Under the pieces are notes generated by a model. That model saw only the letters and a list, made by a program, of their open reading frames with translations. It did no database searches and was not told the DNA's origin. The translations under genes were made by a program, and so were the position numbers. This document shows, piece after piece, positions 12,460 to 24,249 of a stretch of DNA of 64,000 nucleotides. Position 1 is the stretch's first letter. Each line of letters begins with the position of its first letter. Source of the DNA: Parasponia andersonii (lineage: Eukaryota; Streptophyta; Magnoliopsida; Rosales; Cannabaceae); contig JXTB01000052.1 of assembly GCA_002914805.1 (NCBI GenBank), forward strand, positions 332,328 through 396,327. The letters run 5' to 3'.

Positions 12460-14726
12460 CATCATTTATTATGTTTCGAATAATTAACAGAAAGTATTTA
12501 AGCATACAATATACAAGTGAAGTATCCCTAAGAATATCACTTATATTCATGGTAATTTAACCTACCACTGATTACAAGCCTCCTACGGGAAGTCATGCAA
12601 TCAGCAAATCAAACTGAAACAATTTCAGTTAGTAAATAGACAGATAACTCTTATCCCATATTTCTAACTACAATTTTCTTTGGTCCTCTAATCGACTAAT
12701 AAGAACTCCTACGGGAGGATATTAATGTTTCGAGTTGAGTGTTTAACCATTGTTTCGGTAACTAAGCCTTCTATATAAGACCGTCTCCTACGGGCGATCA
12801 GTCTCATATAGTCAACCTAGTACCTTATCCTTAGAAGCTCATTTCGAGTATTACCCAGACGAAAAAACTCTCATACAGGAGCTTAGCAAGATTCTGAGGG
12901 AAGACTCATCCTAATACATAACAAACCAACAATGGAGACCATATGTATCACATACCTTCTCCCACTCAATATTTTATAATAAGGGATTTATAGATTTTAC
13001 CCAGTTATCTAACTAGTTTAGTAACCTAAAATCAATTATGTAAACATGTTCATATTTGCATAAGAGTAGCTCTAATTTTCTATATGACATGTTACTAAAG
13101 ATCATATAATAATACTTAATTATTAGGCATGCATACAACATTGTCCTAATAAGACCAAAGTAATAAGCAAATAAATAATTAATTATTAATGATTTATTAA
13201 TTTCCAGTAATTTAAAATTATTTAACATTTAAATAATTCTAATTGATAAGATGATGTTAAATATTTAAATATAGAAGATAATATTTAAAATTTAAATTAG
13301 AAAAGATTTTTACAAAATCTAATTAGTTTAAATAAAAGATTTCACTAATTAAATCTCCTTAAATATCTCAAATTTAAATTTCAACTTTTGAAATCTTAAT
13401 TTGAATTTAAGTTTCTTAAATATCTCCCATTATCTTATCCTGTCAGATTTGAATTTAAAATTCAAATCAATATCTAATCTCATTAAATATCTACCAACTA
13501 TAAATTCAAATTTGAAGATTTGAAAATATATTCTGATTTAAATTTAAATTTCAAATCTTCACAAAATTTGAAATTTAAAAGATAGAAGATTTTACAAATA
13601 AAATCTCCTACAATATCTCTAATTTGAATTTAAACATAATTATTCAAATAATAATTAAGATATTATGGATATCAATCATATCCACAATTCAAATTAAAAT
13701 ATCCTATTAATTTAAATTTCGAAAATTCAAATTTAATAAGGATTTTAAAAATTTGACTTTAAAATTTAATCTGTCAGTTTTCATAAAACTATGGATAAAT
13801 TAAATTAATTTTAAAATAAAAATAATTAAAATTATGGCCGGAAATACGAAACGTGTCGAGACAAGCTGACGGACGGAACAGGAAGCCGGTATGCCGCCAC
13901 GCTCGGGACAACTATCGAGCGCCAATGGGTTCGCATAACTCTACGCGGCCTCGCTCGAGACAACTCTCGAGCGATAACAGGCTCGCTTAATGCTTGCATA
14001 TCAAATGTACAAGGCGGCACCCCGAGCGATGAAGGCACGAGAGGCCACCCGTGCGGCCGGAGCAGGAGGCCGCCCACTGGCCATGCGCAGATCATATCCG
14101 CATGGCCAACAGGGCCTTGCCTGCATGCCATGCACAGGGTGATCCCGTGCGGCATGCGCGGGATGGCCGCTCGTAGGCCATGCGCGAATCACATCTGCAT
14201 GGCCAGCAGGACCGTGCTCACACTGCATGCACGGGGTGCACCCGTGCGGCCAGCGGCGTCTCACCCACGCGGGGTTGTGCCTGCGCGGCCCGTGCACAGG
14301 TCACACCCGCGGGGCTCACGCGGGCGGTGCGCACGGCTCCTTACCGTGCACCACTCCGTCATTTTACTCATTTTTTTTAAAATTGAAAAAATAGTTTTCA
14401 TAAAACTCCAAAAAATAATTAAAGATCAAAACATTTCCATGCAAAGTTTTATTAAGAACATAAAATATGAACGTATAGAAATCAAGAACATGCCGGAAAA
14501 TGAAAATCAGAATAAACATAAGCATTTCCTCATAGCAACATCTAATCAAATAAACATTCAAACTCATTGAATCTATTGACCATCATACAAACTAGAGCAT
14601 ACTCATAATATGAACAAGACCAAACATAAACAAAAACTTTCTAGAAATCAAAAATATCAATCAACAAGAGAATAGACCGGAGTAAAACATGCTAGATCAA
14701 CAATAAAACCATGCTCTAGTACCAAT
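12460..14726 (-). other. Long non-coding leader of the minus-strand Copia element
   Basis: About 2.3 kb lies between the 5' LTR and gag. It holds four spaced ctcctacggg-like motifs (12579, 12706, 12785, 12868), a very AT-rich stretch built of aaatttgaa/ttcaaattt words (about 13150-13840), and a sharply GC-rich island (13845-14345). The primer site lies at 14711-14724. Open frames here have no family match. Confidence 0.8.
13845..14345. repeat. GC-rich island with internal tandem duplications in the Copia leader
   Basis: GC content jumps abruptly compared with both flanks. A ~97-bp unit starting gccatgcgc recurs at 14080 and 14177 with the shared words atcatatccgcatggcca / atcacatctgcatggcca and tgcatgc. 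A shorter ~55-bp duplication built on cgctcgagacaactctcgagcg occurs near 13899 and 13951. Both strands have open frames only because AT-rich stops are absent. Confidence 0.75.
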
Positions 14727-16377
14727 TGCTGGTGTTTATTGGAATAAATTTCTGGAAAATATTTTCATAAAATTATTTTCAAGAACACCATAGTGTAGTA
14801 AAATTAAGAAACGTAGTGGAATTGGTCGTATAAAATTTTTCTTTTTACAAAACGTTTCAGATCGTGATCTAACATGAATTAACTTTTGATCGAGATAAGA
14901 ACAATACCCGGATTTGCTCTATAGCCTTATCATCTTCCCATCTATTCTCGAAAGCCGTTTGATTAATCCGGTGGGTGGTCACCTTCTTGATTCCTAACAA
15001 AGAGATCCGCAGATGAGCAAGTAGATAATCTTCTCGAACCGATTTCTCCGGGATGGCCGAAACACCAAGGAAAGTGAATCCCTAGTGGTGGCCTATTTTC
15101 TCTGCTCTCTCTCTCTCTGTTTTCGCGTGATACTCTCATCTCAAGAGGGTGTTTCATGTGTAACACTTATGTCTTGTTGCTAGAGAATTTTTCTCTTAAA
15201 TATAGAGAGATTAGTAAACCCTAATGGGCTTATTGGGCTTGTTGGGCTCAACTGATCATCAAATGACTATTAGGCTTTAATTTGCACTAGACAAGGGACC
15301 AGATGGATCCATAAAGTCCAAGATCCAATGAACCATATACCCACTATCATAATTAACTCTTAATTATGATTGGGCCTTGTCCATTAATACTGGGGCACAC
15401 CACTATAGACTCAATATTGAACTCTTGGACTAAATGTAATTTATTTTCTGTGAAGCTTATTAACAATTAATTAGCTTGATTCATTTAGCATATACTATAC
15501 CTATAGACATACCCCCAATGTAATGCCGTACTAGTAGGGTGAAATTACCGTATTACCCCTCTAGTACATATTTACCTTTGAGTTGCCATTTTTCATCTAA
15601 TGGATAATAGTTGACTATGGTGTTGGTATCTGCTTATACCAACACAGTCAAATTCACATAGTGAATACCAGGACCCTAGTTTATATTATCCAAGTACTTG
15701 AAAAAACTCAAAGTGACATCATCTACATGGTGTCCATCATAAAAAACGTTCTACACATTTTATCTACCTTATCTTCCAAGATACCGGAGTTCGAACCATA
15801 AATCGGAACTAGTCCTTTAGTAACTCAAAAAGACAAAACACATGAAAGTAAGTTCGTTAATCACTAGGATTAAGGTCTTCTACAATAGTGCTAGATTAGT
15901 AAAATTAGAAATTTGAGTTACGACACTTAACCTCAAATTCTAATTAACTAGGTCCTGCTCGATGCTGCTATAACTTTCTTATAACATACTAGTATTTCTA
16001 TCCGAAGACTCACTTCGATAATTAGAGATTTCATTAATTAAATAGACAATACTACATTCTATGGTATAGTAAAGTATTCCATCTTCAATGTACAGAATGC
16101 GAACAATTTAATTTAGACATAATGAAACAAAGAATATAATGTCTCCCACATATGAACTCATCATACGAATAATTCTTTATTACTCATTTCATGTCTTGGA
16201 TTCTTTTAGATATTTGCATAAGATAAACATACACATTACATGTATATCAATGGGACATAAATGAAATAGAAATTCATAACATGGAATTTATTAATAACAA
16301 ATAGATACTAAATAATTCAATAAATATTGTTTATAATGTCTAAATAATAAACTGCTTTATAGGACATTATTCCAACA
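14727..16377 (-). repeat. 5' LTR (right) of the minus-strand Copia element
   Basis: Collinear partner of 6800-8446, preceded on the internal side by the primer site. TATA-like ttaaatatagag occurs near 15196 in minus orientation. Confidence 0.95.
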
Positions 16378-16547
16378 GAGAGTCCACTTTATATGTTTAT
16401 TTACTTTATGTCATGTTAGTATATGTTATTACTTTGTATGCTTAGTTTATGACATGTTTTTGATGTGAGCTTGTTATTTCATTTTTGTTCTCTGTCTAGT
16501 TTCTGCTTCAAGCATATTTGTCAATTTAAGTTTAGTCTTTGTGCTTA

Positions 16548-19500
16548 ACAGCACAAACTTCAAAAAGTGGAAAGAGTGTGCTATGATTGTGCTTAGTTGC
16601 ATTGATTTGGACCTTACACTCAGGAAAGAATAACATGCTGCTCTTATAGATGAAAGTTCCGCTACCGCTATTAAGAACTTTAAGCAGTGGAAACATTCTA
16701 ATCGCATGAATCTCATGATCATGAAACATTCTATACCTGAGACCATAAGGGGCGCTATGCTAGAGGTTAAAAATGCTAAGAAGTTCCTTGACACAACTGC
16801 AGAATATTTCCAAAAGAACAAAAAGGCAAAAACAAATACTATACTTAGTAACTTGATTTCTATGTGTTATAAAGGTAAAGGAAACATTAGGGAGTACATC
16901 ATGAAGATATCTAATTTGGCTTCAAAATTGAAGGCACTTAGAGTTGTCAGATGACTTATGCACTTGGTTCTTATATTTTTTCTGCTACAATTCAGTCAAT
17001 TAAAGTTGGTTAAAACACTTAGAAAGAAAAATGGACTCTTAATGAGCTCATATCTCACTATGTACAATAAAAGAATAGATTGAAGTGAGAAAAGACCGAA
17101 AGGGCTTACCTAGCAATTACCTCTCAGGATAAGAAAAGAAAAAAGAATAAGGATAAAGGAGTTGCAGTTGGGACTTCATAAAATAAAGTACAAAAGAAAC
17201 AAGATGAAGATTTAGTAGTTTTTCTATAAAAAAGTTAAACATATGAAGAAGGAATATCCTAAGTACGCCGCCTGGCATATCAAGAAGAGTAAGCTTCTCA
17301 ATTTTGTCTGTTCTGAGGTTAATTTTACTTTTGTACCTAATCATACTTGGTGGGTGGATACCTCTGCTACTACTCACATAAATGTATTTATGCAGAGTTA
17401 TCTAAGGATCCATCCCCAAGTGATGTTGAAAGATACATCTAGGAAGACAATAACAATTGCAATTAGGTTTCAGTTTATTTTTTGATTTAGATGAGACACT
17501 CATTGCACCATCATTTACACGAAACTTAATTTCTATTTCTGTTTTGGACAAATCTAATTATTCTTGTTTATTTGGAAAGTTTAGTACTTTTCAAAATTCC
17601 AATATTATTGTAACTGGTTTTTTGATTGATAATCTATATAAAGTTAATACAATTATCTTAATTAATGAAACTTTATATGTCGAGAAACATAGTACAAAAT
17701 GCAAAATAATTGAGAATTCCTCTATGTTATGGCATAAACGATTAGGACATATTTCTAAACAGAGAATACAACTTCTTGTGTCAGATGAAATTCTTGACTC
17801 ACTTGACCTAATAGACTTCACAGTTTGTGTTGAGTGCACTAAAGGCAAATAGACAAATGTACATAAGTTAGGTGCCAAAAGGAGTTTCGGTGTCTTAGAC
17901 TGATACAAACTGATATTTATGGTCTATTTTCTATTGCTTCCTAGAGTAGTTAATAGTATTTCATCACATTCATAAATAATTACTCTCACTATAGGTATCT
18001 ATGTTTAATTCATGAGAAGTCATAATTCCTAAACATATTTAAAGCTTTCAAAGCTGAAGTTGAAAATTAATTTGATATGAACATTAAAGCTATCAAATCC
18101 AATCATGGTGGTAAATACTATGGTAGGTATGATAGACCTGGTGAATAACGTCCAAGATCTTTTGCCTAGTACCTAAAGGAATGTAGAATCGTCCTACAAT
18201 ATACAATGCCGAGGGATTCCTAGCATAAATGTTGTTGCTGAGCAACAAAACTGAACACTTAGGACATATTGGGGAGTATAGTGAGTCATTCCTCCTTACC
18301 TAATTCACTCTGGGGAGAAGCATTAAAGACTGTAGTTTACATACTCAATAGAGTATCTAACAAATCAGTCGCTAATACCCTATATGAGCTATGGACAGGC
18401 AAAAAGCCTAGCATTAGACACTTACATGTCTGGGATTATCCAGCTGAGGTAAGTCTATACTGGCTACATGAAAAAAAATTAGACTCAAGAATAATTAGCT
18501 GTTATTTTGTTGGCTATGCTGAAAGGTCAGGAGGTTTCAAATTCTATGATCTCTTTTTCGAGACTAGTAATGCAAGATTTCTTGAGGATATTGAGGTTGG
18601 GGAGGGGGAAGGGGACAGATAAAGTAAGGGATATTGTCTTTGAGCAGGAATCCATTTCTCTTCCTATAGTTGCTATTAAAGGTAATCATGCTCCTATACA
18701 TAACATTATTCATGAAACAAATTCGAAAATTCAAGACAATATTCTGCAACTTTGATTCCTGTCCAAAATGAGGAAGTTGCTCCTGAAGAGCAACCTCAAG
18801 AGGAAATGCCATTAAGGAGATCTACTAAGGAAATGAGAAACGCGATTCTAGATAATTATATTATCTATCTCCTAGAACATGAGTTTGACATAGGAGTAGA
18901 AAATAATCCAATCAATTTCACTAAAGTCAAGCAAAGTTCAAATTCCTAATAGTAGATCGATGCCGTAAAGGATGAGATAAAATCCATGAAAGATAACAAC
19001 ATTTAGGATCTCGTTGAATTACTAGAAGGAAAGAAACCCATTAGTTATTAATGGATTTTTAGAATCAGAAGGGATTCTAAAGGTAATATCAAGAGATATA
19101 AGGCTCATCTAGTTGCCAAGGATTTTACTCAAAAAACATGCATTAACTGTAAAGAAACTTTCTCTCCAGTTTCTTCAAAAAACTCTTTCAGAATAATTAT
19201 GATATTTATAGCTCATTTTAATTTAGAGCCACATCAAACGGATATAAAGACTGTATTTCTCAATGGTGATATCGAGGAAACGATATATATGGTTCAACCA
19301 GAAAACTTTGTAATTGGAGATCCAAAATTTATGGTCTGTAAACTAAAGAAATCTATCTATAGTTTCAAACAAGCTTCCCGTCAATGATACCATAAGTTTC
19401 ATCAAGTTATTTCCTCATTTGGTTTTGAGAAAAATTCGGTTGATGGATGTATTTATCACAAGTTCAGTGGGAATAAATGTATTTTCCTAGTTTTATATAT

Positions 19501-20488
19501 CCATGACGTACTTTTAATGAGCAATGATATGGGCTTATTGTATGAAACTAAGACATTTCTTTTAAACAAATTTGAGATAAATGATCTTAGAGAAGACTCT
19601 TCTGTATTGGGAATAAACATACATTGAGATAGCTCTCAGGGTATCCTTAGGTTATCAAAAAAGAGCTGTATTAATAAAGTACTTGAAGGGTTTAGCATTA
19701 AGCAATTGTGCTTTAGAGATACACACATTGCTAATGGTGATAAATTTTGTCTTATTCAATGCTCTAAGGATAAATTTTTGAAGCTAAGGAAAAATAAACG
19801 ATCCCTTATACATCTACAATAGAGAGTCTGATGTATACTCATATATGTACGTGTCCAGATATAGCGTACATAGTTAAAGTGCTAGGCAGATACTTGAGCA
19901 ACCCTAATATGGATCATTGGACAACAACAAAGAGGGTTTTATGATATTTATAGAGAACAAAATACAACATGCTCATATATCAGAGATCTGATCACTCGAA
20001 GATCGTGGGGATATTCTGACTCTAATTATGTTAGATGTCTAGATTGTAAGAGATCCACTTCAGGTTACATTTACCTACTTGTTGGATGAGCTCTTTCATG
20101 GAAGCGTGTTAAGCAAATGTTCGCAGTTTCTTTCACTATAGAGGCAGAGTTTATAGCTTGTTATGAGGTATCGAATCAAGGGATATGGCTGTAGAATTTT
20201 ATTATTAGGTTGCAAATTATTGATGGTATTGAAAAGCCATTGAAGATATGTTGTGATAGTAGAGCGCTGTTCCATATTCCAATAACAACAAAAACTCTTC
20301 AAAGTCTAAACACAGACATTAAGTTTATAGTTGTTAAGGAGAGAGTTCAGAGTCACCAAGTGTCTATAGAACACATTAGCACTTATTCCATGTTGGCAAA
20401 TCCGTTCACCAAAAGTTTAATGTCTAAAGTGTTTCATGAGCACGTTGCTCATATAGGTGTTGTATCGTTTAAAGATATTCAGAGTTAG
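16548..20488 (+). pseudogene. Copia gag-pol remnant (plus strand)
   Basis: Recognisable family pieces occur in Copia order. They are a gag domain with FKKWKECA and a downstream KKFLDTTAEYF/REYIMKISNLASKLKAL segment, a protease-like WWVDTSATTHI, a GAG-pre-integrase LWHKRLGHISKQRIQLLV with C-x2-C (CVECTKGK), an integrase core, a reverse transcriptase piece TDIKTVFLNGDIEETIYM, and an RNase H tail ending FTKSLMSKVF. It is a broken fossil with many interruptions and is not expected to make protein. Confidence 0.85.
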
Positions 20489-20926
20489 TGGGAGTTAGAT
20501 TTTAGATGTTTTTGTGAAAGACACATTTATTATTTGATATCAATAAAGTGATAGTTTTCTTTTATACTCTGAAATATATTTTCTTCTTTCTATTTGTGGG
20601 TTAGCATAAAGTGAAAGGCTAAGATTGATTCATTAGAATCATAGAGTAGGACCAGTTGAAAATAGACATTTAAGATAATTTTTCATGTAATTTCTATGCT
20701 ATATATCTATACTTAATCTGTGTTATTAAATATATTGATTTTGTGATTATTGATGGATTTAGTTACCTATATGAGTATAACAAATTCTGCTTTAATTTCA
20801 TGTTGATACATAAGATGGTCTGAATTGTAATAAGGAGTAATTTCTTAACAGATAATAATAAAGTGTGCACTCAAGTTTTCATTATATAATTATTTTCAGA
20901 TATCTCATATAGCCTAAGTGAGAGAT

Positions 20927-21424
20927 TATTAGGTTTTAATTTCCTATACAAGCTTATATAGTTAATGACAATCATATAATACTAGGAATGTCTAATTAAG
21001 TGGGCCATTAAGTGATTTAAACTACAGACTTGGGAATTACTAACCAAGAATAGGCTTTGTAACGTGTGGTTACTCATTACTGATCTAATAAGGATTGATG
21101 AAGTTTTTATTGGTTATCAGTATATATAGAAACAACTATTTGGGTTTTGTTTCCCAAGCTAAATAGAATATACATTCTACACTTCTGCCTCCATTAACAG
21201 AGAAAGTTCTCGTTGAGTATACATAGAGTAGTTTGGCTGTGGAAGTCCTTTTACCCCTAAGCTCTATAGAATTCGTCATTTTTGCTTATATAATCACATT
21301 CTTTGGCTATCAATTGTAATGGATTCAGGTTAATCATAGTTTTCTTTCAACAAATCTTTCTTGATAATTTGATATAATAGATTCTAGAATTGTATTTAGT
21401 TTAACAATCTATTAAGAATGTCCG
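20927..21424 (+). repeat. Right (3') LTR of the plus-strand Copia element
   Basis: Starts after the polypurine-like AAGTGAGAGA and carries a TATA-like tatatatag near 21121. It matches the LTR at 5314. The downstream end is approximate. Confidence 0.8.
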
Positions 21425-21488
21425 TTTAGTTTTTGGCAAAATAATTTGTGGTTGGAAGATGTTGATTTACGAACTTTTTAGTTACAAA

Positions 21489-22083
21489 TATTACAAGAAA
21501 AATGTGATTTTATGACATTTTATTTAGTGATATTGTACCAAAAATGTCACAATTATACTATTATAGTGAAACTCTTCAAAAATTGTAATTAGTTTATATG
21601 ATTCTTTTGAAATTATTTTGAAATGAAATCTAAAATTTAGCTTAATGTCATTTTAAAATACGACTAAAATTTAGTTATACTTGCATTTTAAAAAGGCCAC
21701 TAAATTAAGGTCTAGTAACATTCTATAAATGCCACTAAAAGTTAGATTTAGTATACATTTTAAAAAATCTAGTTTTTAAACTTTTTTTAGGTCTATTTTG
21801 AGAAAAAAATAATTAAAATATCAAATCAATGATATTATCTCGTAAAAATTATTTTGAATTCAAGATCATTATCTTTTTATAAAAGAATGTATCTTTATAA
21901 TGTATCTTAATCTTTTATAATTTCCTATTTTGCTTCAAGTTTATTAATGATCATTATCCTTCTCACATATTACTCTCTAACAAAAACCTTTCTCATGTCC
22001 CTCTCTTCCTTTCTATCTGATCATTCGTGTTTTCCTTTATTCATTTATTTCTTTTATGTTAGTTATCTCTCATCTCACACTCA
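21489..22083. other. Left arm of the inner CACTA-like element
   Basis: Holds the terminal repeat and a cluster of ttagt/gtcac subterminal motifs, then a pyrimidine-rich stretch (21950-22080) that continues, beyond the Gypsy insertion, at 31657. The 66-codon frame at 21947-22147 runs into the LTR and is not a gene. Confidence 0.5.
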
Positions 22084-22088
22084 CCTCC

Positions 22089-24212
22089 TCTCACGTCCCA
22101 AACCCTATGCCAGTGGTAGAAAGGAAATTTCACAAGTAGAAATTTAAAAGTTTTTTTTTAAATTATCAAATAATTTTAATGATAAAATTCCCACAGTTTT
22201 GTGATCACCATTAGACGTAGATTGTTAATGAAATTTATTTAAACAAACCAAGCATCATCATCAGCCGTCTCATAATCTAGTACACTAATTGTACAAACCG
22301 AGTCCGTGAAACAGGCCCTTAAATAGTTTATTACAAGCCAAGATAAATAAATAGAAATATCTTACAAAGTTACCAATTTCTAACTTGGTAACCAGCTTCT
22401 CCCTAAACTATTCCTGAATCTCCAAAATCACACTGAGTACTAGCTGAGAGGGGAAAAGTAAGGGATGAGCATTCATAAGCTCAGTAGGAATTCAATTACC
22501 TTTGGATAGATGCAATTTCTCAAACATGTATGGTTAATTCCTTTAAATCCATTTATAAATCAAGTTTATAAATTCATAGTATCCAAAATAATCACATATT
22601 TAAAACCAAAATCAAAATCACATCATTATTGTATATATCATTCATCAATAAGAATATAATTGAGCTCTCATCTTCCCATCACAACCTTGTAATACCTCTG
22701 TAATAGAGGTACCCGGCATCCTGAAACTGCTTGTAGGCATATGAGCAAAAACCTATGCAAGGGCCTAGGTCTCTCACCTAGCGTTGCAGCAACTAGCCAG
22801 CAATCTAAACATACTGCGATGCTATTATGGAACTCAAATGTGTGATCTTATGGTATGTACAACGTGTAATAGTATACAACAACCACGCATTAAAATTCAA
22901 CTTGGCATTATTCTGGAATTTACTATATATGGGCAGTACACCGTTGTTTTATCCCATAGTCATAATACAAAAATATGTATAAAATCCACACAGTCCAATC
23001 CCAACAATTTTATAAACCATTGTAAAATCACGATTTTTCATAACTAAGTTTTAATACTATTAAAATCCAAAGTAATATAAAAGTCAGGTAATCAAACCCC
23101 TACCTCAATATGGTAGTAATACCAGGCTAATGATACTCGAACAATTCCCCCCGTTGGTCACTCAAGTACTTAAACGACAATTTCTAGTTCTCGATAAGTC
23201 CACTTTAAAAAGTGACTTTTCAACCGGAGCTTCAAACACAGAAACGGAGGACACCATTAAATTCAGGGCACCTAAAAATTCTAAGTTAGATATATAATTT
23301 ATCGAAAACGGGTCCCAGTGCGGGACCATACTGTGTCATGCAAAACGGTGCAATTTTGTGTTACAAAATTCCAATTTTCGTTTCTCAAAGAAATATAGTG
23401 GTATTTTATATCAAAATTCAAGTCTTGATCTCATTAAGTTCAAATTCGAAGTCAGAACTCAGTTTCAAGGTCTCTAGCATTAATTAAGCCCAAAAATCCG
23501 AGAATTACATAAATACCACATTTTGAAAATAATTAAAAAATATCCTCTTTTTCTAATTACTATTTACCACACTTACTGTTACCCTTTTACTTTTACCAAC
23601 CATAATTATTCATGATTTTTAACCCTTTTTCACCTCATATATTTACATCGGGTAAGTAAATCATGTAGCCAAATTAATTACGTAAATATCACTTTTTACA
23701 TAGTTGGTAAAAATAGTGAAAACTTACCGGAGGTGAATTTTGACGAGTAACTACTTAGAGCTGGTTGGCGATGAAAAGACAAGACTCCACTTGCCAGAGG
23801 TGTCGAAAACGGAGATCAGACGGCGCTCCGGTGGCCAGAAAACCTCGCTAGAGGTGGAATATTTGCGGAGCCGCTACGGCTTCGTCTGACATCAAAACGA
23901 GCCGAGACCAGTGACATTAGCTTCATCTTCGAAAGCTCTTCGATGCAGGCTGTGCATGGGCCCAGGTGGGTGATGGTGGTGGTGTAGCAAAGCTCGGAAC
24001 GGTACTACTCTTTTCTCTCATTTTCCCCTTCCAAGCCCCTCACTTAAAGAATTTAAGAGTTTTTAGAGGTTTATAAGCAAAAATTGGGTATTGTAGCAAA
24101 TTAATAAAATACTGAGATATTTTCAATATTTTATTCTGAAATTTACTCATTTACAATTTAGCCATTGGGTGGAAAAAGTCCATTTTCACCCTTAAAAGTT
24201 TCAGATTTTACA
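22089..24212 (-). repeat. 3' LTR (left) of the Tekay-like element
   Basis: 2124 bp, collinear with 29510-31651. It includes the tgagcattca...aattcaattacc block (22465-22500) and the small stem ACCTCT/AGAGGT (22694-22710) that recurs in other LTRs of this window. Confidence 0.95.
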
Positions 24213-24249
24213 CCTTTCCCCTTTAAAGGAATTTCGTCCCGAAATTTGA

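Larger units (their letters stand above)
6795..16382 (-). mobile_element. Ty1/Copia retrotransposon, minus strand, both LTRs, target duplication GAGAG
   Basis: The element is 6800-16377 with LTRs 6800-8446 and 14727-16377, beginning TG(G/C)TGGTGTTTATTGG and ending GGACATTATTCCAACA. GAGAG at 6795-6799 and 16378-16382 is a perfect 5-bp target duplication. Left of the right-hand (5') LTR, the minus strand reads TGGTACTAGAGCAT, an initiator-Met-type primer site; the purine-rich AGTAGGAGAT abuts the left LTR. Parts in minus-strand order: long leader 14726-12420, gag about 12419-11640 with a CCHC knuckle (CFHCGKDGH), protease DSGATNHV about 11530, integrase about 11130-10440, reverse transcriptase about 9980-9200, RNase H 9116-8463. 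It is broken at several points. Its 1.65-kb LTRs resemble Angela-type Copia in size; the lineage is tentative. It sits inside the older plus-strand Copia. Confidence 0.95.
5314..21424 (+). mobile_element. Ty1/Copia retrotransposon, plus strand, old and broken, split by a second Copia
   Basis: LTR copies at 5314-5738 and 20927 to about 21424 share the start (TGTTGGGTTTTAA / TATTAGGTTTTAA) and long matching blocks such as ctaattaagtgg and actgatctaataaggattgatg. A primer site TGGTATCAAAG (5739) follows the left LTR, and AAGTGAGAGA, a Copia-type polypurine tract, precedes the right one. Parts in order: leader 5740-6794, gag about 16548-16954, protease about 17335-17420, integrase about 17700-18450, reverse transcriptase about 18960-19700, RNase H about 19830-20488. 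The LTRs are strongly diverged, the element has many breaks, and it looks old. The exact LTR 3' end and target duplication could not be fixed. It is interrupted at 6800-16377 by another Copia element. Confidence 0.85.

Noticed and set aside
14001-14570. GC-rich open frames on both strands
   Set aside because: Open only because stop codons are rare in GC-rich repeats. Compositions are repeat-driven (Cys/His/Arg/Pro) and no domain is visible.
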